From Entomortierella parvispora (taxonomy: Eukaryota; Mortierellomycota; Mortierellomycetes; Mortierellales; Mortierellaceae), in the NCBI GenBank assembly GCA_963573315.1, contig OY752141.1, positions 3,038,001 through 3,102,000 of the forward strand: DNA of 64,000 bases, written 5' to 3'. Below the pieces are notes generated by a model that saw only the letters and a list, made by a program, of their open reading frames with translations, did not search any database and was not told the origin of the DNA. Numbering within the stretch: the first letter of the stretch is position 1; the number at the start of each line of letters is the position of its first letter. Below, piece after piece: positions 1-12,246 of the stretch. Made by a program: the position numbers and the translations under genes.

Positions 1-528
1 ACACTGCAGTCCAGTGGGACAATGATCGAGAACTTGGTTCGTGGACAATTCAAGGAGCTGGAGAAGGGCGTGATCGACCGTTTTGAAGGCGAGATCGAGC
101 ACTTGAATGCGCGCGTACGGCAATTGGAAGAGCACCAGGGATTGACACCCCCACCCCGAAAGTCAAAGGCCAGCGTTCCTGCTGCAGCCCCGTCGTCGTC
201 GTCTACGTCCACGACTACACCGCCTTCGTCTTTGTCCGCAATGACAGGTGTGACTCTGACCTCTGCAGGACCTAACTCTGGATCCAGCTCAGGCTCGGCG
301 ACAGCGGCGGAATCGAACGGCAGCAACAACAATCGAGACCCTTCTCCTGCATCACAGCATGGAACACCCAACAGCGGGACGCTACCTACGCCGCCGTTGA
401 CGAAAGCACAGGATTCGGCTATGGAGATTGAGGAGGAGGGGGAGGATGGGCCTGAGCATGCGGAATACCAGTCGTCGGTGCAAAAGTTGCAGGAGCGTAT
501 TGAAACGCTGGAGGCAAAGAAGGACTGA
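1..528 (+). CDS. 3' end of a coiled-coil, low-complexity protein (partial)
   Basis: The reading frame is open to the left edge and ends at a stop at 526-528, so this is the C-terminal part of a gene beginning outside the window. The visible part starts with a charged helix rich in heptad-like Leu/Ile (roughly codons 8-45). A long Ser/Thr/Pro/Gly/Asn-rich linker follows, with an SP/TP-rich stretch. The end is an acidic segment and a second short coiled coil (KLQERIETLEAKK). There is an ATG at 22, but the frame continues upstream, so it need not be the start. I do not recognise the family; a nuclear or cytoskeletal scaffold would fit equally well. Confidence 0.6.
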   Translation, partial: TLQSSGTMIENLVRGQFKELEKGVIDRFEGEIEHLNARVRQLEEHQGLTPPPRKSKASVPAAAPSSSSTSTTTPPSSLSAMTGVTLTSAGPNSGSSSGSATAAESNGSNNNRDPSPASQHGTPNSGTLPTPPLTKAQDSAMEIEEEGEDGPEHAEYQSSVQKLQERIETLEAKKD

Positions 529-1371
529 ACGATACCTCTATTTTTTGACACAGATGATACCTTTCTGCTGGCAACCAACCACACATGCAATAAACCAAAC
601 GACTACAGCCGGCTGCAGAGCGAGGTGTTTGAGAACGAAGTGCGAGAGAAGAGAGGGGAAGTCACGCAGGAAGTTGCTCGATCGCATGTACTGCAAGGCC
701 ATTTTCCTCTCCACATTCTTTGTCCCTTCTTTTCCTTTCATTCATTCATCCATCCATCCGTCCAATCCATCCATTCACATTCATCCTCTCCCACCCTCTC
801 CATTTCCCCTCCGTCCCCTCGTCATCTTGTTCCTCTAAATCCCTGGTCTGTCAAAGCTCCAGGAGGATCCATCTCGTCCGGCTTTCCCTAATTGTCTTTC
901 TCTCCTCTCTCACACTCTCACTCTCACTCGCACTCGCACTCGCTTCTCTCCACCTGTGTTTCGCGACATTGAGCGCTTTGCCAGCCTCTTCTCATCTAAC
1001 CACAGTCAACAATCACACCCAATTGACTCCTTTGCTCCCTCCTCGGCCTCGGGTATGAATAAACACATTCCGCCCTGTACTTTTCGTTGATAGGACCTTG
1101 CATCCCGCTCGGCGCGACAGCATCGTGCAAAATGCAAGGTCCATCCTGCATTAGAGAGAGACAGAGAGCCCTGGCCGCCAAACAAGCACCGTCTAGAAAT
1201 TGCTTAATTACGAGTCCAATTCATCACACGCCCTAATCGACATTGTTCCTCATCGTCTTTGTCATTCCACCATCCATAGCTCTCGTTTCTGTACCCTTCT
1301 TCTGCCCCAATTCGACCAAGGCTATATCGTTCTAGAGCAAGAATAGATCGTTATTGCCTTAGGGCTGGAGA
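529..1371. other. Intergenic: 3' UTR of the partial gene and 5' leader/promoter of SPT20
   Basis: Pyrimidine-rich CATCC- and CTC-repeat stretches lie at about 740-960. No reading frame here has coding character; the small frames are pyrimidine-tract artefacts. The leader just before 1372 has no obvious TATA box. Confidence 0.5.
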
Positions 1372-4300
1372 ATGAACTCGACCATGGTCACCGCTATCGA
1401 ACACCATTCCAATCAGCAGCAGCCCCCGTATGGTGCCGGCGGTAATATCCAAACCTCAAACATCGGCAATAGTTCCAGAGGACCTAAATCGCCAGGACTC
1501 AACTCTGCTAATGGAAGCGCCTTGGTGAAAGGAGGTCAATCTAAAAAAGCCGCCGCCGCTGCTGCCGCGGCAGCGAGGTCGCTATCCTTGCAGACAAAAC
1601 CTGCAGATATTCAAACCACATCGTCTATGTCATCGAGTCCCCTTACGGCACTGTCCTCTCCGGGGATCCCTGGATCAGCTACAATTCGAGGCATTAAGAG
1701 GCCTTTGGAGACCTTAGCCAAGGTAGGTGTTGATCATTCCTCTCTGCATGCATGGATGGTCTTCCCAAATTCTAACAAAAATAATTGTTTTCCGACCTAA
1801 CATACACTTCTTCGCCCTTCTCATTTCGTGAATTTTTGTGTAGGGTGTTGTGAAGAAAGGTAAACTATCCATACAGTACTTGGGGAATGGTGTTTGGGGA
1901 GTGCATCCTGTTGAAGGAGGAAAGAAACCTAACATTGTCCATGGACGTGTTCATAGATCTTGTGGCAAAGTATAAAAACAGGCCAGCTTCGTTCATTGTT
2001 CACCTCTACCCAACCCACTTCAAGTTTGAGAATCAGGTGTGTATTCCTTTCTTTTTTTGAACATGAAATTCTGGCTACGACGTGGGCATTAACGACTTTG
2101 CAACGGTTCCTTAAAATATACGATAGGATGGAGTGTTCCTGTTCAATTCGCCCATGAAGGTATTGATGGCAGTTCCTCCTCTTCAGTTGAACGTACTGAT
2201 AATCAGTGCTAACTTTGCCATTTTCATTATTTAGATCTTCCTCAAAAGTATACAGGAGCGAAAACTGCCTTCAGGACTCGTCGACATTATTAAAAATGCG
2301 CAATGCCCTTACTATGAAGGTGCGAATCAAAGTTTTGATGCGTGCATACCCTACGGTTAGCCAATTCTTTTTTTTTAACGCACTCGTCTCTCCTATATGT
2401 ATTCTAGGCTCGCTTATTGCAGAAGTCGTGGATCACAGGACAAAACTTGGACATGGGGCAGATGGCTCTAATGTGAAAAAGGACGGAGAGCCTTCCATCA
2501 AGCGAGTTGTTCTTTCACCCACTCAGGAAACCCTTTGGGCAGATTTGTCATTACTGCATGAGGAGTCTGGCGAGGGTTGGTCGAATCAGTTGATGCTGGA
2601 AGTGGAGTCCAAGATTTTGGTATGCTTTTTAACTGTTTATATGAAATTATGGAGAGTTATTATTTTCATGGCCTCTTCCTGAGATTATTCCCCATCATCT
2701 GTACCCTATTGATAGATTGCAACAGAAGAGCCTTTGTGCCTTGATCCATCTCCTATGGTGACGGTTTTGAGCAACGAAATATGTTATCGTCAGGCGTCTG
2801 CCACCCAACGCCCTAAAAAGAAGAGAAAATGGAACTCTTTAGAGCGGGAGCAGGAAGCAGCAAGGAAGCTCGAAGAGGACAAGCTGATGAGCATGATGGA
2901 CGAGGTAAATGCCTCGAGCTATGGATATATCTCGCCACGCTTTGTCCTGGAAGTCAGCAGCGAAATTTGGAAAAGTTTTTGCCTGACACTGTCGTTGTTT
3001 ATCATCCTCCTTGTCCTTCTTAGAAAGCTCTCGTGGATTTTCAGCCGAGTTTTGGGCGCCTGGCTTTCCTCAAGGAGTGGCGAAACAAAAAGAAGGCAGA
3101 AGAGACACAGGTCATTCCAGTTCTGGACCCAAAGAAGTCGAAAGCCAAGCGCCAGGAAATGTCAGTTTTGCCAGATGGAAGGAAAATTGTTCGTACGTTA
3201 CGTTTCGAACGCGAGGACAAGAAACGCTCCTGTAAGGATAACTCTTTATTTTTGTGCATCGTGCTGGATACGTTGTGCTAGCGGGTGTTTCACACAGTGT
3301 ATCTATGTATCTAATGTCAACTTTTCTATTTGGCTAGACAAAATGTATTACATGTTCAACATCATGCAGCGTCCAGATTTGTCTTTCGAGGGTATCATGC
3401 GATGGGGTACTGCGCCAGATTCAGCCGTGAATGGCGGTATCAGAAAGTAAGAACCAAACTGTGATCTCGATGCACTGGAGTCAAACACAAACAGCAAGTA
3501 CCATTGTCGACGAATTCTGACTCTCGCTCTCTTTTTTTCACTTATATAGGTTCTACCTTGGACCAGAACAGTGTGCAGACGCATATGTCCAAAGTCTAAA
3601 GTCCATGTACTTCCCAGCCAACTCATTGATCAGCGATGCGACGCCTACTTCAACTAATACTGCCCGTGCTAATGCAGCTGCAGCTGCAACGGCGGCAGCG
3701 GCAGCAGCAGCGGCAGCAGCAGCGGCCCAAGCCTCCGTAGCCTCTGGCACCAACAACAGTATGAGTCCAGGAGTCAACAATTCTACTAATGGCACAGCAG
3801 TGCCCGCTCAAAGTAGTGGCGCCAGTAATGGTAGTGGGAACAACAGTGCCGCAATCACCAATACGGCTGTTGCAACGGCCACAACCCCCACAGTCGCTCC
3901 TCAAACAGGACGCTATACCCCAGTTCCACAGACTCCTCAAATGGGAGCTATGCAGCTGCCTCAACAGCAGCAACCTCAACAGCAACTTCAGCAGCCACAG
4001 CTTACACCGCAGCAGCAGCAGCAATTTCAGCAACAGCAGCAGCTTTTGCAGCAGAACACTCAGCAATTGCCTCAACAGCAGATGCAACAGATGCAGCTTC
4101 TTCAGCAACAGCAGGCGCAAGCACTCCAGGCTCAGCAGCAGCAGCAGCAGCAACAGCAGCAGTTCCAGCAGGATCACCTACGACAACAGCAGCTGCAACA
4201 GCATCAAGCTCTACTGGCTCAACGTCAGCAGGAACAGATGATGCAGCAGCAACTCGCTCTTCACCAGAGGCAGCAACAGCAGCTTCGAATGCAACAGGCA

Positions 4301-5717
4301 GGCCAAGGTCAGGCACTTCAGGGTCAACCTCAGGTTGTTGGACAGCAGCCTCAACAGCAACAACCACCGATGATAAACCCTGCTGCGATTCAGTTACAGC
4401 AACTCATGGCTCAGATGCGACAAGTCCAGCAGAACCAAGGTGGCCAGCTACACCCTCAGCAGCAGGCAGCGTTCCAACAACGCCATGCAGAGTTGACTCG
4501 TCAGGGTCAAGCCTTCCAACAACAGCAACAGCTACTTCAACAGCAGCTCTTGCAGCAACAACAGCAACAGCCTCAGCAGACGCAGCAACCGCAGCAACAA
4601 CAGCAGCCTCAGCAGCCTCAGCAGCCTCAACTCCAATCCCCTCAACAGAGTGCCCAAATGCAGGCTATGGGAGTCACGACCGGTGCTACCGCATCTATAC
4701 CTGGAGTAACTGGCGCTGGACTTTCTAACCAACAAGCGAATGGACAGAATCTAAACACCACCGGAATGATTGGGTCCCCGTTGGCAATGCAGAGAACCAC
4801 GTCGAACAATGCCGCTGGTGCCACCACGGCTACAAATGGAGCCACTCCCCGGACGCCAACTATGAATCAAGCTCAATTGCAGTTGCAGCAGCAACAACGT
4901 TTGGCACTTCTTGGAAATCAACAACAGCAACACCAAATGCTACAGCAGCAGCGCATGAGCCAGCAGCAGCAGCAACAACAACAGTTGCAAAACAATGCCA
5001 CTCAGGGCCAACCCAAACAATCTCCGGCCTTGGCCTCCAATACCATTGTGAATGGAGTACCGACAATCCAGGATGGCGGTCAAAATAACGGAATTGCCAA
5101 TATGAATATTGCTGGTAATGCCAGCGGCATGATGTCGCCCAACATGAACCAAGCTGCAGTCAATCCATTGCAGGCCAATGGTGGCGGACCAAATCTTCTG
5201 CAGTTGCGACAGCAACAGGAAGCTCTGAAGGTAAATTGAGCACTCAAGGCCGCTATTGAATAGGAGTCACTCCGTAACATGTTATACTTACCTTGGCTTC
5301 CCATACCCAGGTGATTCTGGTGAACTTTCAAAAGCAACAGCAGCAGATGGCGCAAGCAGCGGCAGCAGGACGAGGCGCAGGTGGCGCTAATGCCAGCGCA
5401 TCGGCAGTTCCTCTTGCACGTATGTTACAAATCAGTCGTTTCAATTTCATTTTGGTGTGATAGTTTTCCTTGCCGTCTGTCTAACCAACCTCACTCTGCT
5501 CTTTCTTCCTCCACTCTCCGTTCTCGTAGAACTTGCGACCCAATTGGCGAATATTGGCATGTTTGCGCCTCAGCAATTGACTCTCCCGCTGCAGCAAATT
5601 CTAAACAGCGCCGGCATTTCGATGGATCAATTTCAGAAAGTGAAAGCATTCCATCAGCAGCGAATGCTTCAAATACAGCAGCAACAACAGCTGCAAGCTC
5701 AGCAACAGCAACAGCAA

Positions 5718-5754
<37 letters not shown>

Positions 5755-7262
5755 CGAACCAACTTAGCAATCAGCTTTCATTGAATAGCCCCGTTCAGCA
5801 AAACGGATCTGTTGGAACACCGGTGATGCGGCCGGCTTCTGTCGCTGGTGCCGCTGAATCACCCAAACTCGGGAACGTTCAGACAGCTCAGTTCGCGTCG
5901 CCTCAGCAGGCAGCAGCCAACCTGAACTCAACTACATCTCTTTCGGGATCCACAACCAATTCACCCATGGTTGCGACAGCCGCCGCGGGAGTTCAACCTG
6001 GCGCTAACGTATCCAATGCCACACAGATGCAAGTAGGCGCTGGCATGGCTAATACGATCCCTGGAGGTCTTAGTTTGCCCAATGCTGCGGGCATGGCGGC
6101 TAGCAACGCGGGACTGAACGTTGGAAACCCAGGGTTGTCGGCCTCCACCATGCCCCTGGCACAGCAAGCAGCCGTTCAATCTGTTGTGGCAATGCAGCAA
6201 CAACTTCAGCACGTTCAGACTCAAATCACGATGGCGAAGCAGAGCCATAGTCAGCAACTGCAACAATTTATGGCAATTTTCCAGAATCCCGCCGCCGGTT
6301 TGAATGCGGAGACAACCCAGAAACGTCATCAGCTCCTGCAGCAAACGTTCAAGCAGCAAGACATGGTCCTTCAGCAAACAAAAACTCTCTTGGAGGCGAA
6401 GCAGCAACAGACCATGGATGCTCTCCGTCAAGCTGGCGTAACGACAGAGATGATGAAGGAGCTTATGGCTAGGACACCGACGATTCCAAACCAACAGGCT
6501 ATTCAGGTCGCGCAACAATTGGCTCAACAAGCTGGTGCCCAGGCAGCACAGCAGGTGGCTCAGCACTTCAGTAACATGGCGCGTGCCAACAGCGCCAATG
6601 CAACGGCAGCTACTGCAGCCGCAGTGAGCGGCGTCAATGCCGGGAATACCGCCTCAATAGGCAATAGTGCACTGAATGCAAATGGCATCCCAGGTCTTGT
6701 TCCCAATGCCGCTTCGATGCTCAACAACACCAATGCGAATGCAACGGCCATGAACCTTAGTCTACCTGGAACGGGTGCTGGTGCCATGAATGCCATGGCG
6801 AAAATGGGCCTGGGACGCGGTCGGGGCATGGTATTGCCAAATAGCGCTGTGGCCGGTCTTGGTCGAGGTGTCCCAGTCACGGCAGCAACGGCAGCGGCTG
6901 CTGCAGGGGGTCTTGGTCGAGGAAATCCACTACAAGCAGGGGGTGCAGGAGGTGCGCTTTTGAATAGTGGACAAATCAAGCCTGCTGGCGTGGCAGGTGT
7001 CTCTGGGCCTGGCGCACTCGCAACTGTTACAGCTGCCAATGCAGCGGCAACTGGCGCATCTATCGCTGCATCGGGAACGACAGCGAATACCTCGGCGGCC
7101 ATCGGAGCCGCGGCAGGTGGTATGCCAAACTTGGCCGGCATTCAGGGGATTACTCTTGGCATCTCTCCGACAGGCCAGCATGTGATCATGTTGCCAAACG
7201 GAAAATCGATCACCCCACAACATTTCCAGCAAATTCAAGTTCACCAACGCAATCTCTTGGCC

Positions 7263-7360
<98 letters not shown>

Positions 7361-8018
7361 ACAACATCAGCAACAAATGATGCAAATGCAACAGCTTCAG
7401 CAGATGCAGCAAGGACAAGGGCAGCAACAAGCTGGCCAAACGCCGCAGATGCAGCAGCAGCAACTCGCAAACAATAACGTTGGTATTGGTGGAAACCCTG
7501 GAGCCAATGCGACCGGAGGTCCTCAGTTGCAGTCACCTGTTTTGCAGTCACCTCGCTTGCAGTCGCCAAGGATGACAATCCAGTCGCCGAGACAGCAAAA
7601 TCCTCAGTTGAACAACCAACAGAATCCTGGACAACAAGGAGGTCAGCAACAACAACAAAACTTCATGCAAAGCCCCCAAATGCAGTCCCAGCAGTTTATG
7701 ATGATGCAGATGATGCACCAGCAACAGCAACAACAGTTGCAACAGCAAATCCAACAGATGCAACAACAGGGCCAACATGGACAGGTACCACAGCAGCAGC
7801 ACAACATGCAGTCGACCTCTGCACTTTTGGCTCAGGCCCAGGCGGCTGCCAACGCAGTGGGTGGCGGAACCCCACTTATGAATGCAGCCATGATCAACAA
7901 CAGTGGCAATAATATTGGTGGAGGTGATGGATCTGGAGGAAACACGCAGGATCTCATGAACCAACTGGGCGGCGCTACCGGCGGTGACGCATCCGGCGGA
8001 GGAGACGGAACATCGTAA
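1372..8018 (+). CDS. SPT20: SAGA complex subunit Spt20-like, glutamine-rich
   Basis: Spliced from 11 exons: 1372-1722, 1860-2036, 2127-2159, 2235-2355, 2408-2619, 2716-2904, 3024-3231, 3338-3446, 3550-5230, 5311-5419, 5530-8018. Phases agree and give 1892 residues. The Spt20 domain spans about residues 120-330. Its signature, PASFIVHLYPTHFKFE, runs across splice sites into DGVFLFNSPMK and later SLIAEVVDHR. Spt20 is a structural subunit of the SAGA transcriptional coactivator in the nucleus. Two thirds of the protein is an activator-like Gln/Ala/Asn-rich tail, including 34 uninterrupted Gln codons (7263-7364, mixed CAA/CAG), far longer than yeast Spt20 (604 residues). The exon-2 acceptor (AAAG at 1859) is the least certain junction; it was chosen because the nearer TAG at 1843 breaks the frame. 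A basic KKKRKW stretch at 2815-2832 could be a nuclear signal. Confidence 0.88.
7263..7364 (+). repeat. 34-codon polyglutamine tract (CAA/CAG)
   Basis: Uninterrupted Gln codons in the last SPT20 exon, with CAG and CAA interspersed, followed by His and more Gln. The synonymous mixing suggests selection for protein-level polyQ or interruption against slippage. Shorter Gln tracts occur at about 4137-4160 and 5700-5750. Confidence 0.9.
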
Positions 8019-10552
8019 TTTGCTTGGATGGTCATGATGACGACGACGAGGTCTCCGTCTCCGTCAGTATTTTTGTTTTTTCATTGTTTTCTTAACTTGT
8101 TTGTCAATATTTTTATTCATCTCTCGCACGCGTCCCTTCCATTTTTTCTTTTCTTTTCCTCCTTCTTCCAACTCCATCGCTCGCACTTCATATCCAGTCC
8201 TATTATTGCATCTTTTTTGCGAACTCATGTACATATTATTCGGAATAAAATGAAAAAACAACGTCAAACGAGCAATGGACCGACTTTTGTACATCCAATT
8301 GCCGCGCACTTTGCCTCATGCTTTGTCGCACTGTTCGCTGTTCAATTCAGATGTCAATCACTCTCTTCTTGCCGCACTTTTTATTACTACTCAGAAGGGT
8401 TATACCCTCCGCATTACTGAGGAAAATGCAAAACGAATGGGAAAAGGCCTGAAGACGGTCTATTGCCAGATCAGCTCAGTGACTCTTTGCTTCGGAGCCC
8501 GTCTGGTATCGAGATAATGGAGCGACAATTTGTGAACCAGTCAGTATACAGTGGATGCGCTGGCGAAGCGTGGACAGACAGTCTTCCTAATGAAGCTGGC
8601 ATGTTCATTGTCTACGATGAATTCAAAAGGACGTGGCTACTTGCAGTGAACAAGAAATTTCTAACGAGGAGGACATTGATGTCATACGGCAATTCTTTGG
8701 GGTACACGTTAAGAGATCACACCCACAGGTATTCTACACCTGAGGTCTAGCCAAAGAGCGGCCGATGAAGGGAGATGCACCGATGTTCAGTCCTTGCACA
8801 GAGCGATTTATCAGAGAGCGCACAGCCAAAAGGATAGATCCGAGGCAGGCAGATTCTGCACCGACAGGAGAAAAAGGAGAGAGCAATGTGGTTCATGAAG
8901 CAGCTCACAGCAGACAAAGTGCTCATGCACCAATTGCATGCCATCCATCTCTGTTTTTTGAATGTGATTTGGTAATGAATGCGAATGAAACGTGCGGATC
9001 GTGGGTTTTCTTTTCCCCCGTTTCTGTCCCCGGTGTGTAACAAAGCGGGTCTGCATTGCCTCATTGTGCAACACAGCAATCTCCCGCCTCGGCCTTTTTT
9101 GCCTTTTCAGTGGTTTCAGGATCTTGGGGCAGCAATTTCAACCACCTGGTCTGGACCACCAGTGGTCGACCGCACATGGCTCATTCAGAGGAGGACAGAC
9201 GTTCGCCCACATCAACATTCCCCCCCTTTTTTTCGAGAAGAGCTTTCCTCGGTCGCGCCTTGTCTGGGATCCGGGTACATGTACGGGCTCTATCATACAC
9301 AGCAGGGACAACTCACACAGTTGAGCTCCACATCACATCTGACCTGGAGGTCCCTCCATCTGTCCTCTTGTTGTCCTTGCCCTTGCTTTGTTTCCTTTTG
9401 TTGGGCAAGACCAGTGGCGAATAGTTCAAAACATTTCATCGCCTTTCCTTTTTTGTAGTTTTACCCGCTCGGCAGTTGATTCGAGTGAGACGAACAAAGT
9501 TGCCTGTCTGTCTATCAGATCCTGGTGGCAAGAGGCCAATAGTCTAGCTCGACAGCACTTTCACTCTCACTCTGCTGTGTACCCCTTGTAAACTTCAAAG
9601 TGCGACTATCAGATGGTCCCACTCATCCGATATTCAAGGTTGAAATTCAAGGTTGAAATTGACCTTGACGCGTGAGCGAATGGGATCAAACGAGCCCGCC
9701 AGACCCCCTGGATTCAAGCCATTCCAGGATTGGTCGGTCGTGGTTCCTTGTTAATTAGTTTCTCCTTCCTTCACAACCTTCATCTCGTCAACTCAACACA
9801 CGCCAATTAGCCTCCTTCAAAGGACATGTTCCCCCCCTTCTGGCCCCGCACGTTCAGTGGCGCCTCAAAGGGCTTCAGTGCAACCGATTCAGGGTTTCCC
9901 CTCCCGCCCTCCCCTCTGTTCATCCGCAACAGCCTCGCCCTGTGATCGATCGCCACCTCGTGTATGTTTATTTTCTTTTTTCTTTTTCGTTTCGGGTGTA
10001 ATGAATTGGAAAAGTGAGTAGCTTTGCGAGTCCGTCTTGTCCATCCCGCCACCAAATTGATTGTGGTGTCATTATCCATTGGTCACAGTCCACATGTGGT
10101 GGTTGAGTCTGTCGCCTCAATTTGTGTCATGGCGCGCGTTTAAATTGAGGTTTTTTTTATTGTTTTTGTTTGCCACGATCGGTCCCCTCTCCCTTCCCTT
10201 GTGGTGGCCTAGTTCGCTCTTGGAAGGTCGACACGAAAATAAGGTATTGCGTTCTGGTACATATGGCAAGGCAGGATGGGAAACAGAAGGCGGGGCACAA
10301 TAACCCCCGACAATCAAAGAGTGTGGACCCATTTCTTCCTCCTGGCGTCGCAAAAAAAACGACATAAAAGAAACGAGCGATCTCTTCCTTGTTTCGTTTT
10401 TTTTTTTTTTTTTTTTTTGCCATCGACAAAACGCGATCCCCAACACCGCACGCATCCTTACCTTTCCTGTCCTTTTCCTTCCTTCTTTCCTTCTGGCACT
10501 TTCCCTCTTCCTTTCTCACGCCCATCAATCACACTTTACAAAATACAATAAG
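8019..10552. other. Intergenic, 2.5 kb, no supportable gene
   Basis: Contains the SPT20 3' UTR, with an AATAAA-like signal at 8243. At 9640-9662 the unit TTCAAGGTTGAAA is tandemly repeated. Next to the downstream gene are a T-run of about 22 (10397-10418) and a pyrimidine-rich leader (10440-10540). Frames of 80-160 codons exist on both strands, but none shows a recognisable domain, coding composition or splice context. Confidence 0.5.
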
Positions 10553-11953
10553 ATGCGTTTGGTACTCTCGGCTTTTGTAGCCCAGTCCTTGTGGACGCTC
10601 TCAGTCCTGAACAACCTTTCTGTCGTCAGTGCTCTCACCCTCCCGTCCACCGGGGAAACCCTTGATATTGCATCCAGGGCTGCTGCACCCCTTCTTTCTT
10701 CCCCTTCTTCTTCCTCACCCCTTGTTCAGATCGACGTTGAGGCTGCAGGTTCGGCCTCCAACAGAAAGAAGAAACCAAAACCCTCTGCAGGCCCTGCGTT
10801 CAGTTGGAATCTTGAATACATGCCCCCAACCCTCGCGGATCTCAAAAGCTCTCTGCATCTGGAATCCAGTCTGACCAGCGAAGACGAATTCGATATCGTC
10901 CCCGATCCTTTACCTTCTGGCGGGAAACCCAAGCAGAAACGTAGCTTCAACTTCATGGCCAAAGCAGACTCCAATGTTGAAGATGCCGAAGGAGAGATGT
11001 CTCTTGCAGCGACGACTAAAGGAAACCGAGTCCTTCGATCGTTGTACCCTGCTCATTCTTACTCCCAATCCAAGAATCGCCATGCCTCGTTCACCTCCAC
11101 TCCACTTTCCACAAAGGCCTTTCAAGGTCCCACTGCCCATTACGTTCGATTGGAGTACCAAATGCTGTTCCAACCTGGCTTTCAATGGGTCAAGGGAGGA
11201 AAGCTCCCCGGGATCTTGGTCGGGTCTGAAGAAGGCTGTGGAGGCAACGCCGGGTGCTCGGGCGGAGGCACGGCCGAGAACTGTTTTTCGACCCGAATGA
11301 TGTGGCGAGCGAACGGTCAGGGTGAGTTGTATCTGTACGCGGCCAAATCCGTGTATTTCCCGTCGTCCAAACCCCCTAGCTGCAGCAACAACAAGAAACG
11401 GCTCTTGTCGTTGACGGACCGGGAAGAAGAGGAAGAGTTGGCCCAACGGTGGGCAGAACAAGAGCGTCGCCGGATCGATGCCTTGCGTATGCCAGAACCC
11501 GATGATGAGTTTGCAGAGTTGGACAAACGCGCCAATGTTGATGCCGAGAGCGGATCTTGTTTGAACGGGTACAAGGTGCAAATCAGTCCTGGGGCCAAGA
11601 ACGAATGTAACCCGACGTATGGTATTTCGATCGGTCGAGGTGGCAAATTCCAGTTCAAGTCGGGCCATTGGCACAACGTCACCCAGGTTGTCCGTTTGAA
11701 TTCCAAGGGTAACGCCGTCAAGGATGGGTACTTGGCTGTGTACTTGGATGGGTACCCGGTCATCAAGTCCCAAGATTTGGTTCTGCTCAAGAACGGTTAC
11801 GATAGCTCCTCCAAGGCCGCGTCCCATCAAGTCAAGTTTATGTTCTCGTCCTTCTTTGGTGGCCATACAAAGGACTATGCCACGCCCGTAAAGCAGTGGA
11901 TCGCCTGGAAGGACTTTTCCATGGCCTCCAGTCCCACCAACTTGTGGGGCTAA
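10553..11953 (+). CDS. Secreted polysaccharide lyase family 14-like protein
   Basis: Single exon, 466 residues. The N-terminus is a probable signal peptide (hydrophobic residues about 3-27, ending VVSALTLP). About 170 residues of Ser/Pro/Lys-rich sequence follow. The conserved lyase-like fold begins at YVRLEYQMLFQPGFQWVKGG and continues with GKLPGI, a Cys-rich loop (CGGNAGCSGG), ENCFSTRMMWR, GHWHNVTQVVRLN, GYLAVYLDGYPV and FMFSSFFGGH. These are hallmarks of fungal PL14-type (alginate/glucuronan lyase-like) beta-jelly-roll proteins. A charged insertion at about residues 285-330 (EEEEELAQRWAEQERRR) interrupts the domain. Substrate cannot be read from sequence; uronic-acid polymer cleavage or wall remodelling is inference. 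It is convergent with the next gene. Confidence 0.8.
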   Translation: MRLVLSAFVAQSLWTLSVLNNLSVVSALTLPSTGETLDIASRAAAPLLSSPSSSSPLVQIDVEAAGSASNRKKKPKPSAGPAFSWNLEYMPPTLADLKSSLHLESSLTSEDEFDIVPDPLPSGGKPKQKRSFNFMAKADSNVEDAEGEMSLAATTKGNRVLRSLYPAHSYSQSKNRHASFTSTPLSTKAFQGPTAHYVRLEYQMLFQPGFQWVKGGKLPGILVGSEEGCGGNAGCSGGGTAENCFSTRMMWRANGQGELYLYAAKSVYFPSSKPPSCSNNKKRLLSLTDREEEEELAQRWAEQERRRIDALRMPEPDDEFAELDKRANVDAESGSCLNGYKVQISPGAKNECNPTYGISIGRGGKFQFKSGHWHNVTQVVRLNSKGNAVKDGYLAVYLDGYPVIKSQDLVLLKNGYDSSSKAASHQVKFMFSSFFGGHTKDYATPVKQWIAWKDFSMASSPTNLWG

Positions 11954-11981
11954 AAAAAAAAAAAAGAAAAAAAAAAAAAAA
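11954..11981 (+). repeat. A-rich tract directly after the PL14-like stop codon
   Basis: The stop codon TAA runs straight into about 28 nearly pure A residues interrupted by single Gs. No target-site duplication was seen, so it may simply be a slippage tract and not a retrocopy tail. Confidence 0.6.
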
Positions 11982-12246
11982 GAGAAAGGCCCATGGGATT
12001 CGGATCACTTTACCCTTTGCCCTCTTCTTCTTGTCTCTTTACTATCTATCTTCACCATCTACCCCATTGTATTTACCGTGCTTCACTTTACATTCATGTC
12101 ATATACCAAATCCTCGGACCTCACACAGGCCCACTCCTGAAGACCATTTCATGCCCCCAAAAAACTATAAAAGCTTTCAGTTGTATTTATCCTCTTTGAA
12201 AACCAATTGTTCTAAATGTAAATGTGATATGATAAATTGCTACGTT

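Noticed and set aside
3650-5355. Minus-strand Leu-rich and Ala/Val-rich frames opposite SPT20
   Set aside because: They are complements of the CAG/CAA glutamine repeats, with no start context or domain.
6930-7578. Minus-strand poly-Leu/poly-Val frames
   Set aside because: Shadow of the 34-Gln tract in the real SPT20 exon.
8463-9458. Plus-strand frames of 91-159 codons in the SPT20/PL14 intergenic region
   Set aside because: Three overlapping frames are open together, and there is no conserved motif or codon preference.
11954-11981. A-tract as evidence that the PL14-like gene is a retrocopy
   Set aside because: The gene lacks introns and is followed by poly-A, but the tract begins within the stop codon, no target-site duplication is visible, and similar homopolymer runs are common in this window.
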